A stretch of DNA of 64,000 nucleotides, from NCBI GenBank assembly GCA_016927835.1, contig JAFGMA010000033.1, forward strand, positions 1-64,000, written 5' to 3'. Below are positions 1 to 10,644 of this stretch, one piece after another (the first letter of the stretch is position 1; every line of letters begins with the position of its first letter). Source of the DNA: Candidatus Zhuqueibacterota bacterium. Its GTDB lineage: Bacteria; Zhuqueibacterota; Zhuqueibacteria; Thermofontimicrobiales; Sulfurfontimicrobiaceae. The position numbers and the translations under genes are program-made. The notes under the pieces were generated by a model. That model was not told the origin of the DNA and ran no database searches. It worked only from the letters and a program-made list of their open reading frames with translations.

Positions 1-356
1 AGATTTTTATTATAAATACTTTTGCATAGCATTTTCCATTCTCACCGGCGAAGCCGGTGGCTTAGCTCAGGAGTTAATGAGATTATTGCCTGGTTCGAGC
101 GCGTCATAGTTGATTAATTTCATTAGACTTCTGAAAAATTTAACTAAAGCCGGCTCATCCGTCGACTCTGCTCAGGATGAAGCTTCGCTTAGTCGATTGA
201 CAGGTATTGAACTCATGTATTCATGGTGAGCGGAGTCAAACCATAATAATTTCCGAAAAATGGCAATTTTGCAGATATCAATCATTTCATATCAAGGGAA
301 TAGCCACCTGAGGCAACTTCCAGGCACGCGAATGATGTTTTGTTCCGTTGTTTGCG

Positions 357-1865
357 TCAGGCTAATCCCAGCTCCTTCCGAGCCCAATCGATATACTTTT
401 TTTGGCTCTGATCCGGAGGTGAGTTACAATCGCTACGCTCAAAATCATCCAGCAGCGCTTTCAGCATTTCCCTGCCTTCAGGATCTTTGGCAGCGGCTAA
501 CGGGGTAATATCTCCAAGGGCGGGAATTTTTTGATGGATCCATCCTTTCCAATGCTCCCGGAGATGTTTGTCAAGCAATTCACGCAATTCTGGCGCAAAA
601 GGTTCCTCCGGTTCATTGAGGTCATCTTCTTTTCCGCTTCCCTTTTTTGCCTGTTCCATTATTGAATCCATCGATTGAATTTCAGTCTTTTTATAAACAG
701 CCTGCCCTTTTAGCAGCGTTTTTATTTTAGTCTTTATTTTTTTAGCACGTTCTTCAGAATTAACATTAATCTTCAGGTGATTTTTTTCAATCGTAATGCG
801 TGCGAGTACTGTATTTTGCCATTCTTTATTGACGGCATTTCCCAGCCTGAGCCATGGAAATTCAATTTCCAGCAGCTTGCCATTCTCATCAAACCTGGCT
901 TCTGAAAGTAAATCTTGTTCCGGGACGCCAGTCGCAAGTGATTTCAGCTTATCAAACACGGTTTCCGGGGAATCGATATGGTAATGGATTTCAAGCAAAA
1001 CCATTGGGTCGCCATCCGTATTCACCAATTTGGGGCTTCTGTGCATGCTTTCATAAATCGACAAATACAGCGATCGTATTTCCGCCTCCCATTCTATCAA
1101 TTCATCTTCACCAACGGCTCCAGAGCCTTCGCGGATTTGTTTTCGAAGGTGAATGATACTGGGAATAAATCCGGGAGTAATGAGAATCGAAGAAGAACCA
1201 ATTACCATGCCTACGGTTTCATATTGTATAATCTGACCGAATAGCACATTGCCCGCGGCTGCATTTTGTGAGCCGGATTTTTCGAGTACGTCGATTTCTT
1301 CCCCGGTTAGCAAATCTTTCATTCGAAATCCTGTTCCCGGGCTGCAATCGATGATCTCATAAAAGCTGTACGGTCGATCGATCACCAGTTTGATGAAATC
1401 ACGCTGCATTTCCGAGAGCTGATTATATTTAACTTCCAAATAGTCCTGTGCAATGGACCGGTATTCAAAATCATCAAAAGCATTATCACCATCTTCTATA
1501 TCAACTTCAAACCACCAGCTATATAACAACCAGGGGACAAATAGCTGATTTTCGGAAGCGTTTTCATCAAACGGTTTGCCTGAGCCCAAACTGAATTCTT
1601 CCCAGGCATCCTCTATCATCCCGGGTCCGTAGAAATGATAACCGTGTTGAATCAATTTATTTACAAGCTGATCATTGATTGCTCTCAACTTTGCCCATAT
1701 CATTTCAGAGGAATTCGATTGCTGCTGCTTGTTCAAACAGCAATTTTTATATTTTTTCTGACTTCCACACGGACATGGATCATTCCTGCCTGTCGTTTTC
1801 ATAGGTACCTCATTTTCGAAAAGGTTAATCCAGGTGCTCTTTTCAGCAGTACGATGACCAATCAA
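357..1865 (-). CDS. SEC-C metal-binding motif-containing protein; start may be internal at MKTTGRNDPCPCGSQKKYKNCC
   Basis: 502-aa ORF; N-terminal GRNDPCPCGSQKKYKNCC is a canonical SEC-C motif. Confidence 0.8.
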   Translation of the reverse strand: MIGHRTAEKSTWINLFENEVPMKTTGRNDPCPCGSQKKYKNCCLNKQQQSNSSEMIWAKLRAINDQLVNKLIQHGYHFYGPGMIEDAWEEFSLGSGKPFDENASENQLFVPWLLYSWWFEVDIEDGDNAFDDFEYRSIAQDYLEVKYNQLSEMQRDFIKLVIDRPYSFYEIIDCSPGTGFRMKDLLTGEEIDVLEKSGSQNAAAGNVLFGQIIQYETVGMVIGSSSILITPGFIPSIIHLRKQIREGSGAVGEDELIEWEAEIRSLYLSIYESMHRSPKLVNTDGDPMVLLEIHYHIDSPETVFDKLKSLATGVPEQDLLSEARFDENGKLLEIEFPWLRLGNAVNKEWQNTVLARITIEKNHLKINVNSEERAKKIKTKIKTLLKGQAVYKKTEIQSMDSIMEQAKKGSGKEDDLNEPEEPFAPELRELLDKHLREHWKGWIHQKIPALGDITPLAAAKDPEGREMLKALLDDFERSDCNSPPDQSQKKYIDWARKELGLA

Positions 1866-1951
1866 TGCCTATATGCTACAAAATATTTACAAAAAATACA
1901 AGCAATAATTTAAATTCGATTTTTTCCGCCAGCTTTTCGATGACATCTATA

Positions 1952-4591
1952 TCATCTCAAACCCTCGGCTATCCAGATATCCGAAGCCTCGTTCGTTGAA
2001 ATAAAATAAAAAAAGTTTTCATGAACCGTGAATACCCTGTTTCCGCCGGGCGTCAGCTCTCCTTGCTTGAAATTCAGCACTGTCTTGACTTTTTTAGTTT
2101 CAATTGAAACCTCAGACAAAGGCAGCCAGGCACGTAACAAATAATATAGCGCAGAATCATCGGCTTTCCATGCGAGTTTGTCAGTAATAACTGCCCTGCG
2201 ATCCGGAATGAAAAAAATCTCATCGCTTTCGCGGGAGGCGAAATCATAACAGAAAATCCTGCAACAATTTTCTCCATCGCAATTTTCAAAATAAGCGAGC
2301 TTTTTGCTATCATGCGACCAGAAGCCTCGCGATTTGGAATTGGGTGTCCGGGTGATCTGCGTATCTTTTCCGGCTTTGATATCATGAATCCATAAATTGA
2401 AGTGCCCGCTGCGGTTGGAAATAAAGCAGAGATAATTGCCATCCGGTGAGTAGGTGGGAGACCAGTCGGCAAATTGCGACGAGATGATTTTTTCCGCCAT
2501 TCCGCCATCAGCAGAAATGCGCCAGATGTCCGCCTGGTTACCGCCTCCGGCATCAAATGCGATCCATCTCCCATCAGCAGACCATGTCGGAGCGAATACA
2601 TTTTGATCCTGATATAGAATTTTTTCGGTGTTATCTACCAGGGATTTCAACATCAGTGCCCGGGCACCGGCATAGGTGGTTTCCAGAATCATCTGCTTCC
2701 CATCAGGCGACACCTCCATGTTCTCCGTTCCCTTCAGGTTGGTCATCACAAGTTTCGCCTTATTAAGTGGATTTGGTGTTCCATCAAAGGGAATGCGCCA
2801 GATCTGCTCTTTGGTTTCATTCCGGGAAAAAATGAGTTTATTCCCATCGGGCGAGATTTCAAGGTTCATGATGTCCAGCCCGGTTGTGATCTGGATCGGT
2901 TTTCCCATCAACCTGCCATGCTTCAGTTCAACTGGCACGCGCCATACATCGACGGTGCCATTCTGGTTGGATAAATAATAAATGAATTGCCCCGAAGGAC
3001 ACCAGACAGGGCTATTAATCCAGAGACCGGTATCGCTGATCGGATAGGCTTTGTTGGTTGCCGGTTCAATTAGCCAAATATCCTGATGGCTGCCTTCGCC
3101 GGCGATGCAAATAATCCAACGTCCGTCCGGCGACCAGTTTGGGCGGGCATACTTCAATCCATTGGCTGGGGAGACTTGTCGTACAGCGGCATTGTTCAAG
3201 TCATAGAGAAAAATTGCGCTTTCTTCGGAGGCAAGTCCCGAGGTGTTCGAAAAAAATGTAATCGCATTGCCTTTCGGAGACCATTTGGGAAACGTTCCGA
3301 AATCCGTAATTAACGTGGACTTTTGACTTGCCAGATCATAGATAAAGATGCCTCCGCTATGTGCGTATACGACCTGCGAGCCATCTGGCGACCAGGACGT
3401 CGCTGCTCCCCATTCGGTCAATTTTTTCAACGTTCCGGTTTCCAGGTCTTTAATCCAGTTAACACTAAAATTCACCGGTTCCCCGACTATTCGTGAGGAA
3501 TACATGACCTTTTTGCCATCCGGTGAGAAGGATGGCGTATCCTCAATTTCTGATGTGGTTCCAATCGAGACCATTTTCAATGATGCCGGGTGAACAAATT
3601 TTTCCCTTTTTTGATAGCTTGAAAATTGAAACCAAAGCAGTGTGGGTATAGCAAGGATGAGCATCAGGATAAAAACGACAAAAAGATATTTCGTCCGTTT
3701 ACTGGGATGCGTCTTCAAACCTGAGATGCTGGTTTGCAGATGCTGAATGTCGGTGCAAAGCTCGGACATGCATTGATACCTGAAGCGGGGTGATTTGGAA
3801 AGCGCCTTCTTCAGAATTCGATTTAATTCAATCTTTTGATCGCGGGCAGCAATTGGTACAATGGGCGGATTATCATTCAGGATGGATTTCATCACCGCGA
3901 TATTATCCGCGCCGACGAATGGCTTCTTTCCGGTTATCATTTCATAAATCACGACACCCAGTGAAAATATATCGGTTCGCTCGTCAACCGTCAATCTTTC
4001 GATCTGCTCCGGTGACATATAAGATTCGGTCCCATAAATACCGCTGTAGGTGCCGGCAGCGACATTTTCGCTGGTAATCTGCGAAGCCCCACTCTGCTCC
4101 GGCGGGTACGATTCTTGTTTCAGCGTTGCCAATCCAAAATCCATTACCTTCACCAGACCTGCCGGCGTTATCATAATATTTTCCGGTTTGATATCACGAT
4201 GAATGATCCCGGCTGCATGCGCTTGCTGCAATCCCGTGGCTATTTGCATGGCGATATTCAGTGTATCTGAGAGCGGCAGCGGACCCGATTGATCGATTCT
4301 TTCGCGCAATGTCTGCCCGGAACAGTACGACATAGCAATGAATATTTGACCATCGGTACTCGCTTGTGCTTCATAGATGGTACAAATATTGGGGTGATCT
4401 AGTTTGGAAGCGAATTGCGCTTCCTGAATGAAACGCAGCTTTGCTTCCTCATCTATAATGAGATCTGGGGGAAGAAATTTTAGGGCGACCAATCGCTTCA
4501 AGACCATATCTTCCGCCTGATACACCACGCCCATGCCACCAATGCCGATCTTCTTCAAAATATGGTAATGGGAATAAATTTTTCCGATCAT
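1952..4591 (-). CDS. Serine/threonine protein kinase with C-terminal TM segment and PD40/TolB-like beta-propeller
   Basis: 879 aa; kinase motifs IGIGGMGVVYQAED, HRDIKPENIM, DFGLA; TM 'YLFVVFILMLILAIPTLLWF'; repeated 'SPDGKxxxxxS' blades. Confidence 0.93.
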   Translation of the reverse strand: MIGKIYSHYHILKKIGIGGMGVVYQAEDMVLKRLVALKFLPPDLIIDEEAKLRFIQEAQFASKLDHPNICTIYEAQASTDGQIFIAMSYCSGQTLRERIDQSGPLPLSDTLNIAMQIATGLQQAHAAGIIHRDIKPENIMITPAGLVKVMDFGLATLKQESYPPEQSGASQITSENVAAGTYSGIYGTESYMSPEQIERLTVDERTDIFSLGVVIYEMITGKKPFVGADNIAVMKSILNDNPPIVPIAARDQKIELNRILKKALSKSPRFRYQCMSELCTDIQHLQTSISGLKTHPSKRTKYLFVVFILMLILAIPTLLWFQFSSYQKREKFVHPASLKMVSIGTTSEIEDTPSFSPDGKKVMYSSRIVGEPVNFSVNWIKDLETGTLKKLTEWGAATSWSPDGSQVVYAHSGGIFIYDLASQKSTLITDFGTFPKWSPKGNAITFFSNTSGLASEESAIFLYDLNNAAVRQVSPANGLKYARPNWSPDGRWIICIAGEGSHQDIWLIEPATNKAYPISDTGLWINSPVWCPSGQFIYYLSNQNGTVDVWRVPVELKHGRLMGKPIQITTGLDIMNLEISPDGNKLIFSRNETKEQIWRIPFDGTPNPLNKAKLVMTNLKGTENMEVSPDGKQMILETTYAGARALMLKSLVDNTEKILYQDQNVFAPTWSADGRWIAFDAGGGNQADIWRISADGGMAEKIISSQFADWSPTYSPDGNYLCFISNRSGHFNLWIHDIKAGKDTQITRTPNSKSRGFWSHDSKKLAYFENCDGENCCRIFCYDFASRESDEIFFIPDRRAVITDKLAWKADDSALYYLLRAWLPLSEVSIETKKVKTVLNFKQGELTPGGNRVFTVHENFFYFISTNEASDIWIAEGLR

Positions 4592-5009
4592 GGAGAATTC
4601 GAGAGTTTTAAAATTATCCAGGGTGAATAAATTTTAATATTTGTAATATTAAAGATATTTTAGATAAGATGCAATTAAATTTTCGTGCATTTCGCAATAC
4701 TGCAATAGGGAATGGTCACCATAATTCCCTGGAGGGTGATAGATGATGTGAATCCTGGTGTTTGTATGAGGTGACAACGAAGAGGAAAGGAAATGAAATG
4801 CTGAAGAGAATCCCCGGGACCAATGCCTTCCAAATTGCACTGCAAATCAGTTGGCTCAAAACTTTCTCTCCCGGCATCCTCCGGTGCAGAGTGCGCGATA
4901 AATTTTTGTAAACCTGTCGCATCGGGACTGATTTTATGTTTCCAGAACGCTGCACTACCCACTAACGGATTTTTGAAAGATGGGATGTTCCTTATGCACC
5001 AAGTGCACG

Positions 5010-6119
5010 TCATTTGATATCATACGAGCTTTTCAGCTTTTTTTCCGTTTTATATTTTTCCAGCGCCAACTGGATTAATCGGTCGATGAGTTCGGTATTT
5101 GAAATCCCGGTTGCCTCCCAGAGTTTGGGATACATGCTGATGCGGGTGAATCCCGGAATGGTATTAATTTCATTGATGAAAATCTGTTCGTCCGGCGTGA
5201 GAAAGAGATCGACGCGCGCCATTCCCCAGCAGCAAAGCGTTTTGAAGGCTCGTATCGCCAGGTACTGGATTTGCGTCACAAGGTGGTTGGGCAATTTTGC
5301 CGGTATTTCGAGCATGGCGCCGTTTTCATCAATGTACTTGGCTTGATAGGAATAAAAATCATGCTTCGGAATCACTTCGCCGGGGAGCGATGAGATCGGC
5401 TCATAATTGCCCAGAACCGAACATTCAATTTCCCTGCCCTTGATGAATTGCTCAATCAAAATCTTATTGTCGTATTTAAACGCATCGTCAATCGAAAAAC
5501 TGAAATCAGCTTCGGCAGATACCTTGTTGATACCCACCGAAGACCCGAGATTGGCTGGCTTTACAAAAAATGGCAATCCCAATTGATCGACAACATTCCG
5601 GAACTGAATTCCGGATCGGGTATTGAGATCGAAAACCAGAAATTTTGGTATGGGTAAGCCGGCATCTCTCAGCAGCCGTTTCATCACATCTTTATCCATG
5701 CCCACGGCAGATCCCAGCACGTCCGCACCCACGAACGGCACGCCGAGTAATTTCAGGAGTCCCTGGATTGTACCGTCCTCGCCAAAAGGACCATGCAGCA
5801 CCGGAAAGACCACATCGAGTGTACCGGTCATGCGTCCCTCGCGGACGACGACCAATTGCGTTTTGTTATCCGTTGGCACGAGCGCAACCGTGTCGGTATT
5901 GGCTTTATTCAATGCGATGAGTTTCGGATTATTCTCATTCAACAGATAATGCGATGATTCATTCAAATGCCAGTGCCCACGCTTATCGATGCCAATGAGG
6001 ACCACTTCGTATTTGTTGCGATCAATCGCCTCTATGATGTTCTTCGCCGATTGCAACGCCACTTCGTGCTCGGCAGATTTACCTCCGAATAATATACCCA
6101 CGCGTACTTTTTTCGCCAT
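5010..6119 (-). CDS. ddl: D-alanine--D-alanine ligase
   Basis: 369 aa; GGKSAEHEVALQSAKNI, HGPFGEDGTIQGLL, PANLGSSVGI, EINTIPGFT motifs. Confidence 0.96.
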   Translation of the reverse strand: MAKKVRVGILFGGKSAEHEVALQSAKNIIEAIDRNKYEVVLIGIDKRGHWHLNESSHYLLNENNPKLIALNKANTDTVALVPTDNKTQLVVVREGRMTGTLDVVFPVLHGPFGEDGTIQGLLKLLGVPFVGADVLGSAVGMDKDVMKRLLRDAGLPIPKFLVFDLNTRSGIQFRNVVDQLGLPFFVKPANLGSSVGINKVSAEADFSFSIDDAFKYDNKILIEQFIKGREIECSVLGNYEPISSLPGEVIPKHDFYSYQAKYIDENGAMLEIPAKLPNHLVTQIQYLAIRAFKTLCCWGMARVDLFLTPDEQIFINEINTIPGFTRISMYPKLWEATGISNTELIDRLIQLALEKYKTEKKLKSSYDIK

Positions 6120-6792
6120 TTTTTGATTTCCTCAAATCACGATATTCAATTGAATTCAACCGCAAATTCACAACAATGCTGTCAACGCATTTGGAACGAT
6201 ATGCCAGAGCCAGAGTTCCCGCCGTGCCTGAACTTTAATTTTTATGCCAATATAATTTTCGTCGCCGCGTAATAACTCAGTGATGGGTTCCTTTAATGTT
6301 TTACAATACATCCAGGGAACTGAGGCATTACGTCACCCTTGCGATGCTTTTGAGGCTGATTATTGCTGCCGTTTACCAATGGTTTGCCGCTGAACAGAAA
6401 TCTGATGGATTGATGAAGTTAATTCCGCATCGGATGAATTTGTCGGTCTCTGTTTGATATTGATTAAATAATTTCAGATTCAGAGAATAATTCCGAAGAT
6501 AATCGAATAATTTTTTATTGACATTTTATTTAAAATATTGTAACTTTAGTACCGCACATTTATGATTAATATCAAGTGTCGAATGTTTCCTGCAATGAGC
6601 TTTCCTTATTCTGATTTGAGCCGGTTTTATGCCGATTTTTGACCAAACCCTTTTCACCGGCTTGGTTCTGTGAGATTATGAATTATCGTTTTTAACCTGC
6701 CATCAGTCAGGTGCCGGTGGCGGGATTAAATCGCTCCAATCAATTCACATCCGCCGTTTTATTCAAATTTAAAAAAATGAAAGGGCACTGAT

Positions 6793-7188
6793 ATGAGGAA
6801 AAAAATCATCAACTATAAAAAAGAAGATGGACCTGTGACACTCGAAGTCACAAGCGGCTATGCTACGCATGGAAGCTTCATTCTCGCTTATCGCAAAAAG
6901 GATATCGGCGAAGAATATATTGAATTCGGAGCCAATCCCAAATGCCTGGATGATGACAGCCCGGACATTTACCTGATACCGGTTGATGAGGAGAAGCTGG
7001 AAGATTATCGTGTGGTTATTATCGGAAAATATCGACCGGCGGAGGCGCGCAACCAGTTGAAGGTAAAATATATCCTGAGGCAGGGCGATCGAAAAATCGG
7101 TGATTGCGACGTGGAAATTGATTTCGATGATACAAGACAATTCAAACGCAATACCCAAAAATTTGAATTCAAACATAAATCCAACTAG
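6793..7188 (+). CDS. Hypothetical protein
   Basis: 131-aa ORF followed directly by the next co-directional ORF; no family recognised. Confidence 0.6.
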   Translation: MRKKIINYKKEDGPVTLEVTSGYATHGSFILAYRKKDIGEEYIEFGANPKCLDDDSPDIYLIPVDEEKLEDYRVVIIGKYRPAEARNQLKVKYILRQGDRKIGDCDVEIDFDDTRQFKRNTQKFEFKHKSN

Positions 7189-7198
7189 GGAGAAAACC

Positions 7199-8359
7199 AT
7201 GATCACGAGAATCGCAATCCTTGTATTCGTTTCCTTCTTTTGCACTTTCATATTCGCCCAGGAGGAAATGCCGGATACGTTCAATGACGATACCAGGGAC
7301 AGAGTGACAACAGAAGGGATGGTTCAGGCAACTGAATTTTCAGTTCCATCATCGCCGGCGTTTACCCTGCTGGGCGCCAATCCATCCAAAGTTTCCAAAC
7401 CGGGTTTTGCAAAGGACTTCAAAGTGGATGCGATCATCAAAAACAAAAAACTCGTATCAGACATGGCGCTCGAGCTGCAACCGGTTTGGCTGATTGGCTA
7501 CCGGAATAAAAGCTTGCACGATTACCAGAAACAGCATTTCGCCCTGCGATCACTGTCAACATTAAACCTGTCGATTGCAACTGCTGATAAGGACAGCATC
7601 AAATACCTCGCCTATTCAATCAAATTGAGCCTGTATCGGCAAAATGATCCGATGACGGATAGCAGCTATGTTGCTGGCATCAGGAAATCACTCGAATTTT
7701 CGGATGTAGAAAGAAGGACATCACTAAGACTTGAAGTTATGCTCGATGATGTTGAAGACCTGAATAATCAGTTAAAGAATCCGCAGCTTTCTCCATCGGA
7801 AAGGAGGCAAAAACAAAAAACCGCCGATTCTCTGGCGATTGCGATTGAAGAACACAAAATTGTTTTAGCGAAGATCGATGAATCGATCAATTCGCAATTG
7901 AAAGTCTTCCGAGAGAGCTATATAAAGCGCACCTGGAATTCTGCCATGCTGGATGTCGGGGTGGGCAAAATTCACAGCTACATAAATCCGTCCCTCGACA
8001 GCCTGGTTATGGAAGATAAAGGATTCGGCGTCTGGCTCAACGGATCGGTTGGAATCGGGAAAAGCATCCTGCTGAGCAGCCTGGTGAAATACATCAAATG
8101 GGAGCATATCAACACGCAGACGGTTGGCGGGAACCTGCGCTACGGCGATTCGAAATCGAATTTCTTCGTGGAATATGTCTATGAAAAGGTGGGTGACATC
8201 AACCGCAATCTGATTTCGTATGGGGGCGAATACCGGATCGATCAGAAAAAGGCACTCGAATTCAGTCTGGCAACTGAGTACACCAAAAAATTCAAGCTCA
8301 AAAATTTGATACCACAGGTGAGGGTGAATTGGAATGTTGCAAAAGACTTGCTGAAATAA
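7199..8359 (+). CDS. Exported hypothetical protein (possible outer-membrane beta-strand-rich C-terminus)
   Basis: ORF 7100..8359; internal ATG at 7199 gives signal peptide MITRIAILVFVSFFCTFIFAQ and follows an AGGGAG-like RBS. Confidence 0.7.
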   Translation: MITRIAILVFVSFFCTFIFAQEEMPDTFNDDTRDRVTTEGMVQATEFSVPSSPAFTLLGANPSKVSKPGFAKDFKVDAIIKNKKLVSDMALELQPVWLIGYRNKSLHDYQKQHFALRSLSTLNLSIATADKDSIKYLAYSIKLSLYRQNDPMTDSSYVAGIRKSLEFSDVERRTSLRLEVMLDDVEDLNNQLKNPQLSPSERRQKQKTADSLAIAIEEHKIVLAKIDESINSQLKVFRESYIKRTWNSAMLDVGVGKIHSYINPSLDSLVMEDKGFGVWLNGSVGIGKSILLSSLVKYIKWEHINTQTVGGNLRYGDSKSNFFVEYVYEKVGDINRNLISYGGEYRIDQKKALEFSLATEYTKKFKLKNLIPQVRVNWNVAKDLLK

Positions 8360-8536
8360 GCCGCATATTCCAAAGTGTTCGAAAATCCACGCCGGGACCG
8401 GTTCCGCGCTGCATATCATCGTTTAAAATTTTAAAAACGGATAACCGATCACAGGTTTTTCAATGGCTGGCATTCGCATCCAGACTGATGGTCGGTTATC
8501 TCATCGTAACCTTCGAAAATAAACAGCAAAGTGGCT

Positions 8537-10336
8537 TCATTTTAAAAGCAAGCACTTTTTGGTCACAATGTGCGCTCCCGCAGCCAACCTGATGAAATAA
8601 GACCCCGAAGGGCAGTTCCCTGCGTCCCAGGCAACCGAATTCATTCCCATACACTCTCTTTCTCGCATAAGCTCCGCAACCAATTCACCCTTCATATTGA
8701 AAATTCCGACGGATATCTCAGTCGATTCCGGGACTTCGAAGGCAATGATTGTTCGCGCATTGAATGGATTCGGGTAATTTTGGAAAAGCTGAATTGATTC
8801 CGGGAGCAGCAAATTCGGAGCTTCAACAGCAGATGCCGACGTCACCAGCACGGAGATTCGCGTACTATCGGAGGCACCATACGGATCGGTTACGCTGAAA
8901 TAGACATCGGCGGAACCGGTCCAGCCTGGCGCTTGGAAAGTGACGATTTGGTTTTCAACGGATATCAGCAATGCAGTCGCTGTCGAGTGCACAGACCAAT
9001 TCATACGATGCGGCGAATCGTCATCAATCACACATGTATCGAGGTTGATGATATACGACTCTCCGCTCACAAATGAAAAATCTGAAATACCGGAAATCAG
9101 CGGATGTTGATTTAATTTAAATTCATACACGCCAATATCGATGACCGCCTGACTGTCCTGATCGCCATCGGTAATGCGTCGGTTTCCGGCAAGATCGGTT
9201 TCCGGTAAATTCAGGCTGGATGTATCCGGCGAACCGGCATCGATGCACGGCGAATTTTCGCTGAGTTGAAAATTGCCCAAACCGGGATCGAGAAAATCCG
9301 GCTCTGAATTGATATTCCCGTTTTGAAGGGGCTCTATCCGGATGCAGCAATAGCGTAAATCAGAAGTGGCTGTACCGGTGCTGGGCGCATAGTCACAGAC
9401 ATCCCTATCGAAGGAGGCGCTGTTCTGCCATAAGATGCTATTCACGATTGCAGCAAATGCCGGTGCATCTGCTGTCGTGGAATAATTCAAGACCGCACCT
9501 GCCCGGAGGACTGCTGTATTTTTATAAAACGTGCAATTGATAATTGACGTTGTTGAATTAACATTGCAGACTGCACCTCCTCCGCCACCACCCGTTTCCA
9601 GATAATTCTCGTAGAAAAGCGAATTATCAATGGTGCAAATCATGCCGCCTTCAATATGCACTGCCCCGCCTGAACTGGCGCTATTTCGACGAAAAATACA
9701 CCTGCTGATTTGGAGATTTGCGTCGGATTCCCACAGTTCTTTTTCGACAGAAATCGCTCCGCCGTAAAGCGCATAATTCCATTCAAAGGTGCAATTCCGT
9801 ATGCTGATGTTGGTCGATCCTTCAATATTAATTCCTCCGCCGGAGAAATTGGTTGCCCCTCAGCCGCATTCATCAGCATTGCCCCCGGAAATTATGAATC
9901 CATCGAGACAGGCACGTTGAACTTCTCTCGCTTTTACAACACAATACGAATTATCGGTGGAATCGTCGGGAACCCCGATATCACCGCTCAGCACCGTAGC
10001 ATTTTTCGATGGATTTCGTTCACTAAGGTCCAGTTCATTTCCCAAAAATCCGCCGAAGAGCGAGATACCGGTTTTCAATTTAAAATAAAGATCACGGTTG
10101 CTCCCTGATGAAGGCTTGTATGTGCCCCGCGCGACCCAAATTTCATCGCCGGCTTCAGCTTTATCCAAACCATTATGGAGATTTAAATAGGCATTTTCCC
10201 AGGAGTTACCATTATTCCGACCTGTGGAGTTGATATTGACAAACACGATTTTCGCCGAAACCGGCATTGCCTGAAGCATGAAGAGCAGACAGATGAACGC
10301 ACAAATCATGAAAGCCAGCCTGTTGATTCGTTTCAT
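8537..10336 (-). pseudogene. Right-handed beta-helix/choice-of-anchor surface protein with C-terminal T9SS-like sorting domain, interrupted by one in-frame TGA (9860-9862)
   Basis: ORFs 9860..10336 and 8537..9661 are in the same frame; the frame is open except for TGA: ...SGGNADECG*GATNFSGGGINIEGSTNISIRNCTF...; C-term FQNYPNPFNARTIIAFEVPE. Confidence 0.8.
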
Positions 10337-10377
10337 AATTTACCCTTTTTATTTTTCGTATGAATGAATTAAACTTA

Positions 10378-10557
10378 GAGCCTATCCGAAAACCTGTTTA
10401 AAAGAATGAATTGGATTAGGCAAAAACTATCATTCCCGCATGTTTGAAACGACGCGCCGCCCGGCTGGAATCAACCAGCCTTCCTCAAAAATGGATTCCA
10501 GTGTGCGGCACCCCGATCAACGGATATCGAGAATGATTTGGATTTTCGGATAAGGTC
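10378..10557. repeat. ~180-bp intergenic element bounded by imperfect inverted repeats
   Basis: gagcctatccgaaaacc (10378-10394) versus ggattttcggataaggtc (10540-10557). Confidence 0.6.
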
Positions 10558-10644
10558 TAAATACGTGGGCATTCACCCGCCACACGCCACGACGTTTGCC
10601 AGATTCAGAGATGGTACGAATCCGCGTTAACAGCAAGCAGTTCC

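Noticed and set aside
4649-5013. Overlapping short minus-strand ORFs between kinase and ddl
   Set aside because: No recognisable motifs or consistent frame; left as intergenic
9838-9862. Selenocysteine insertion with SECIS hairpin
   Set aside because: The hairpin bases encode the expected GGG repeat motif, no sel genes are in the window, and a beta-helix surface protein is an unlikely selenoprotein; kept only as a caveat in the stop-codon finding
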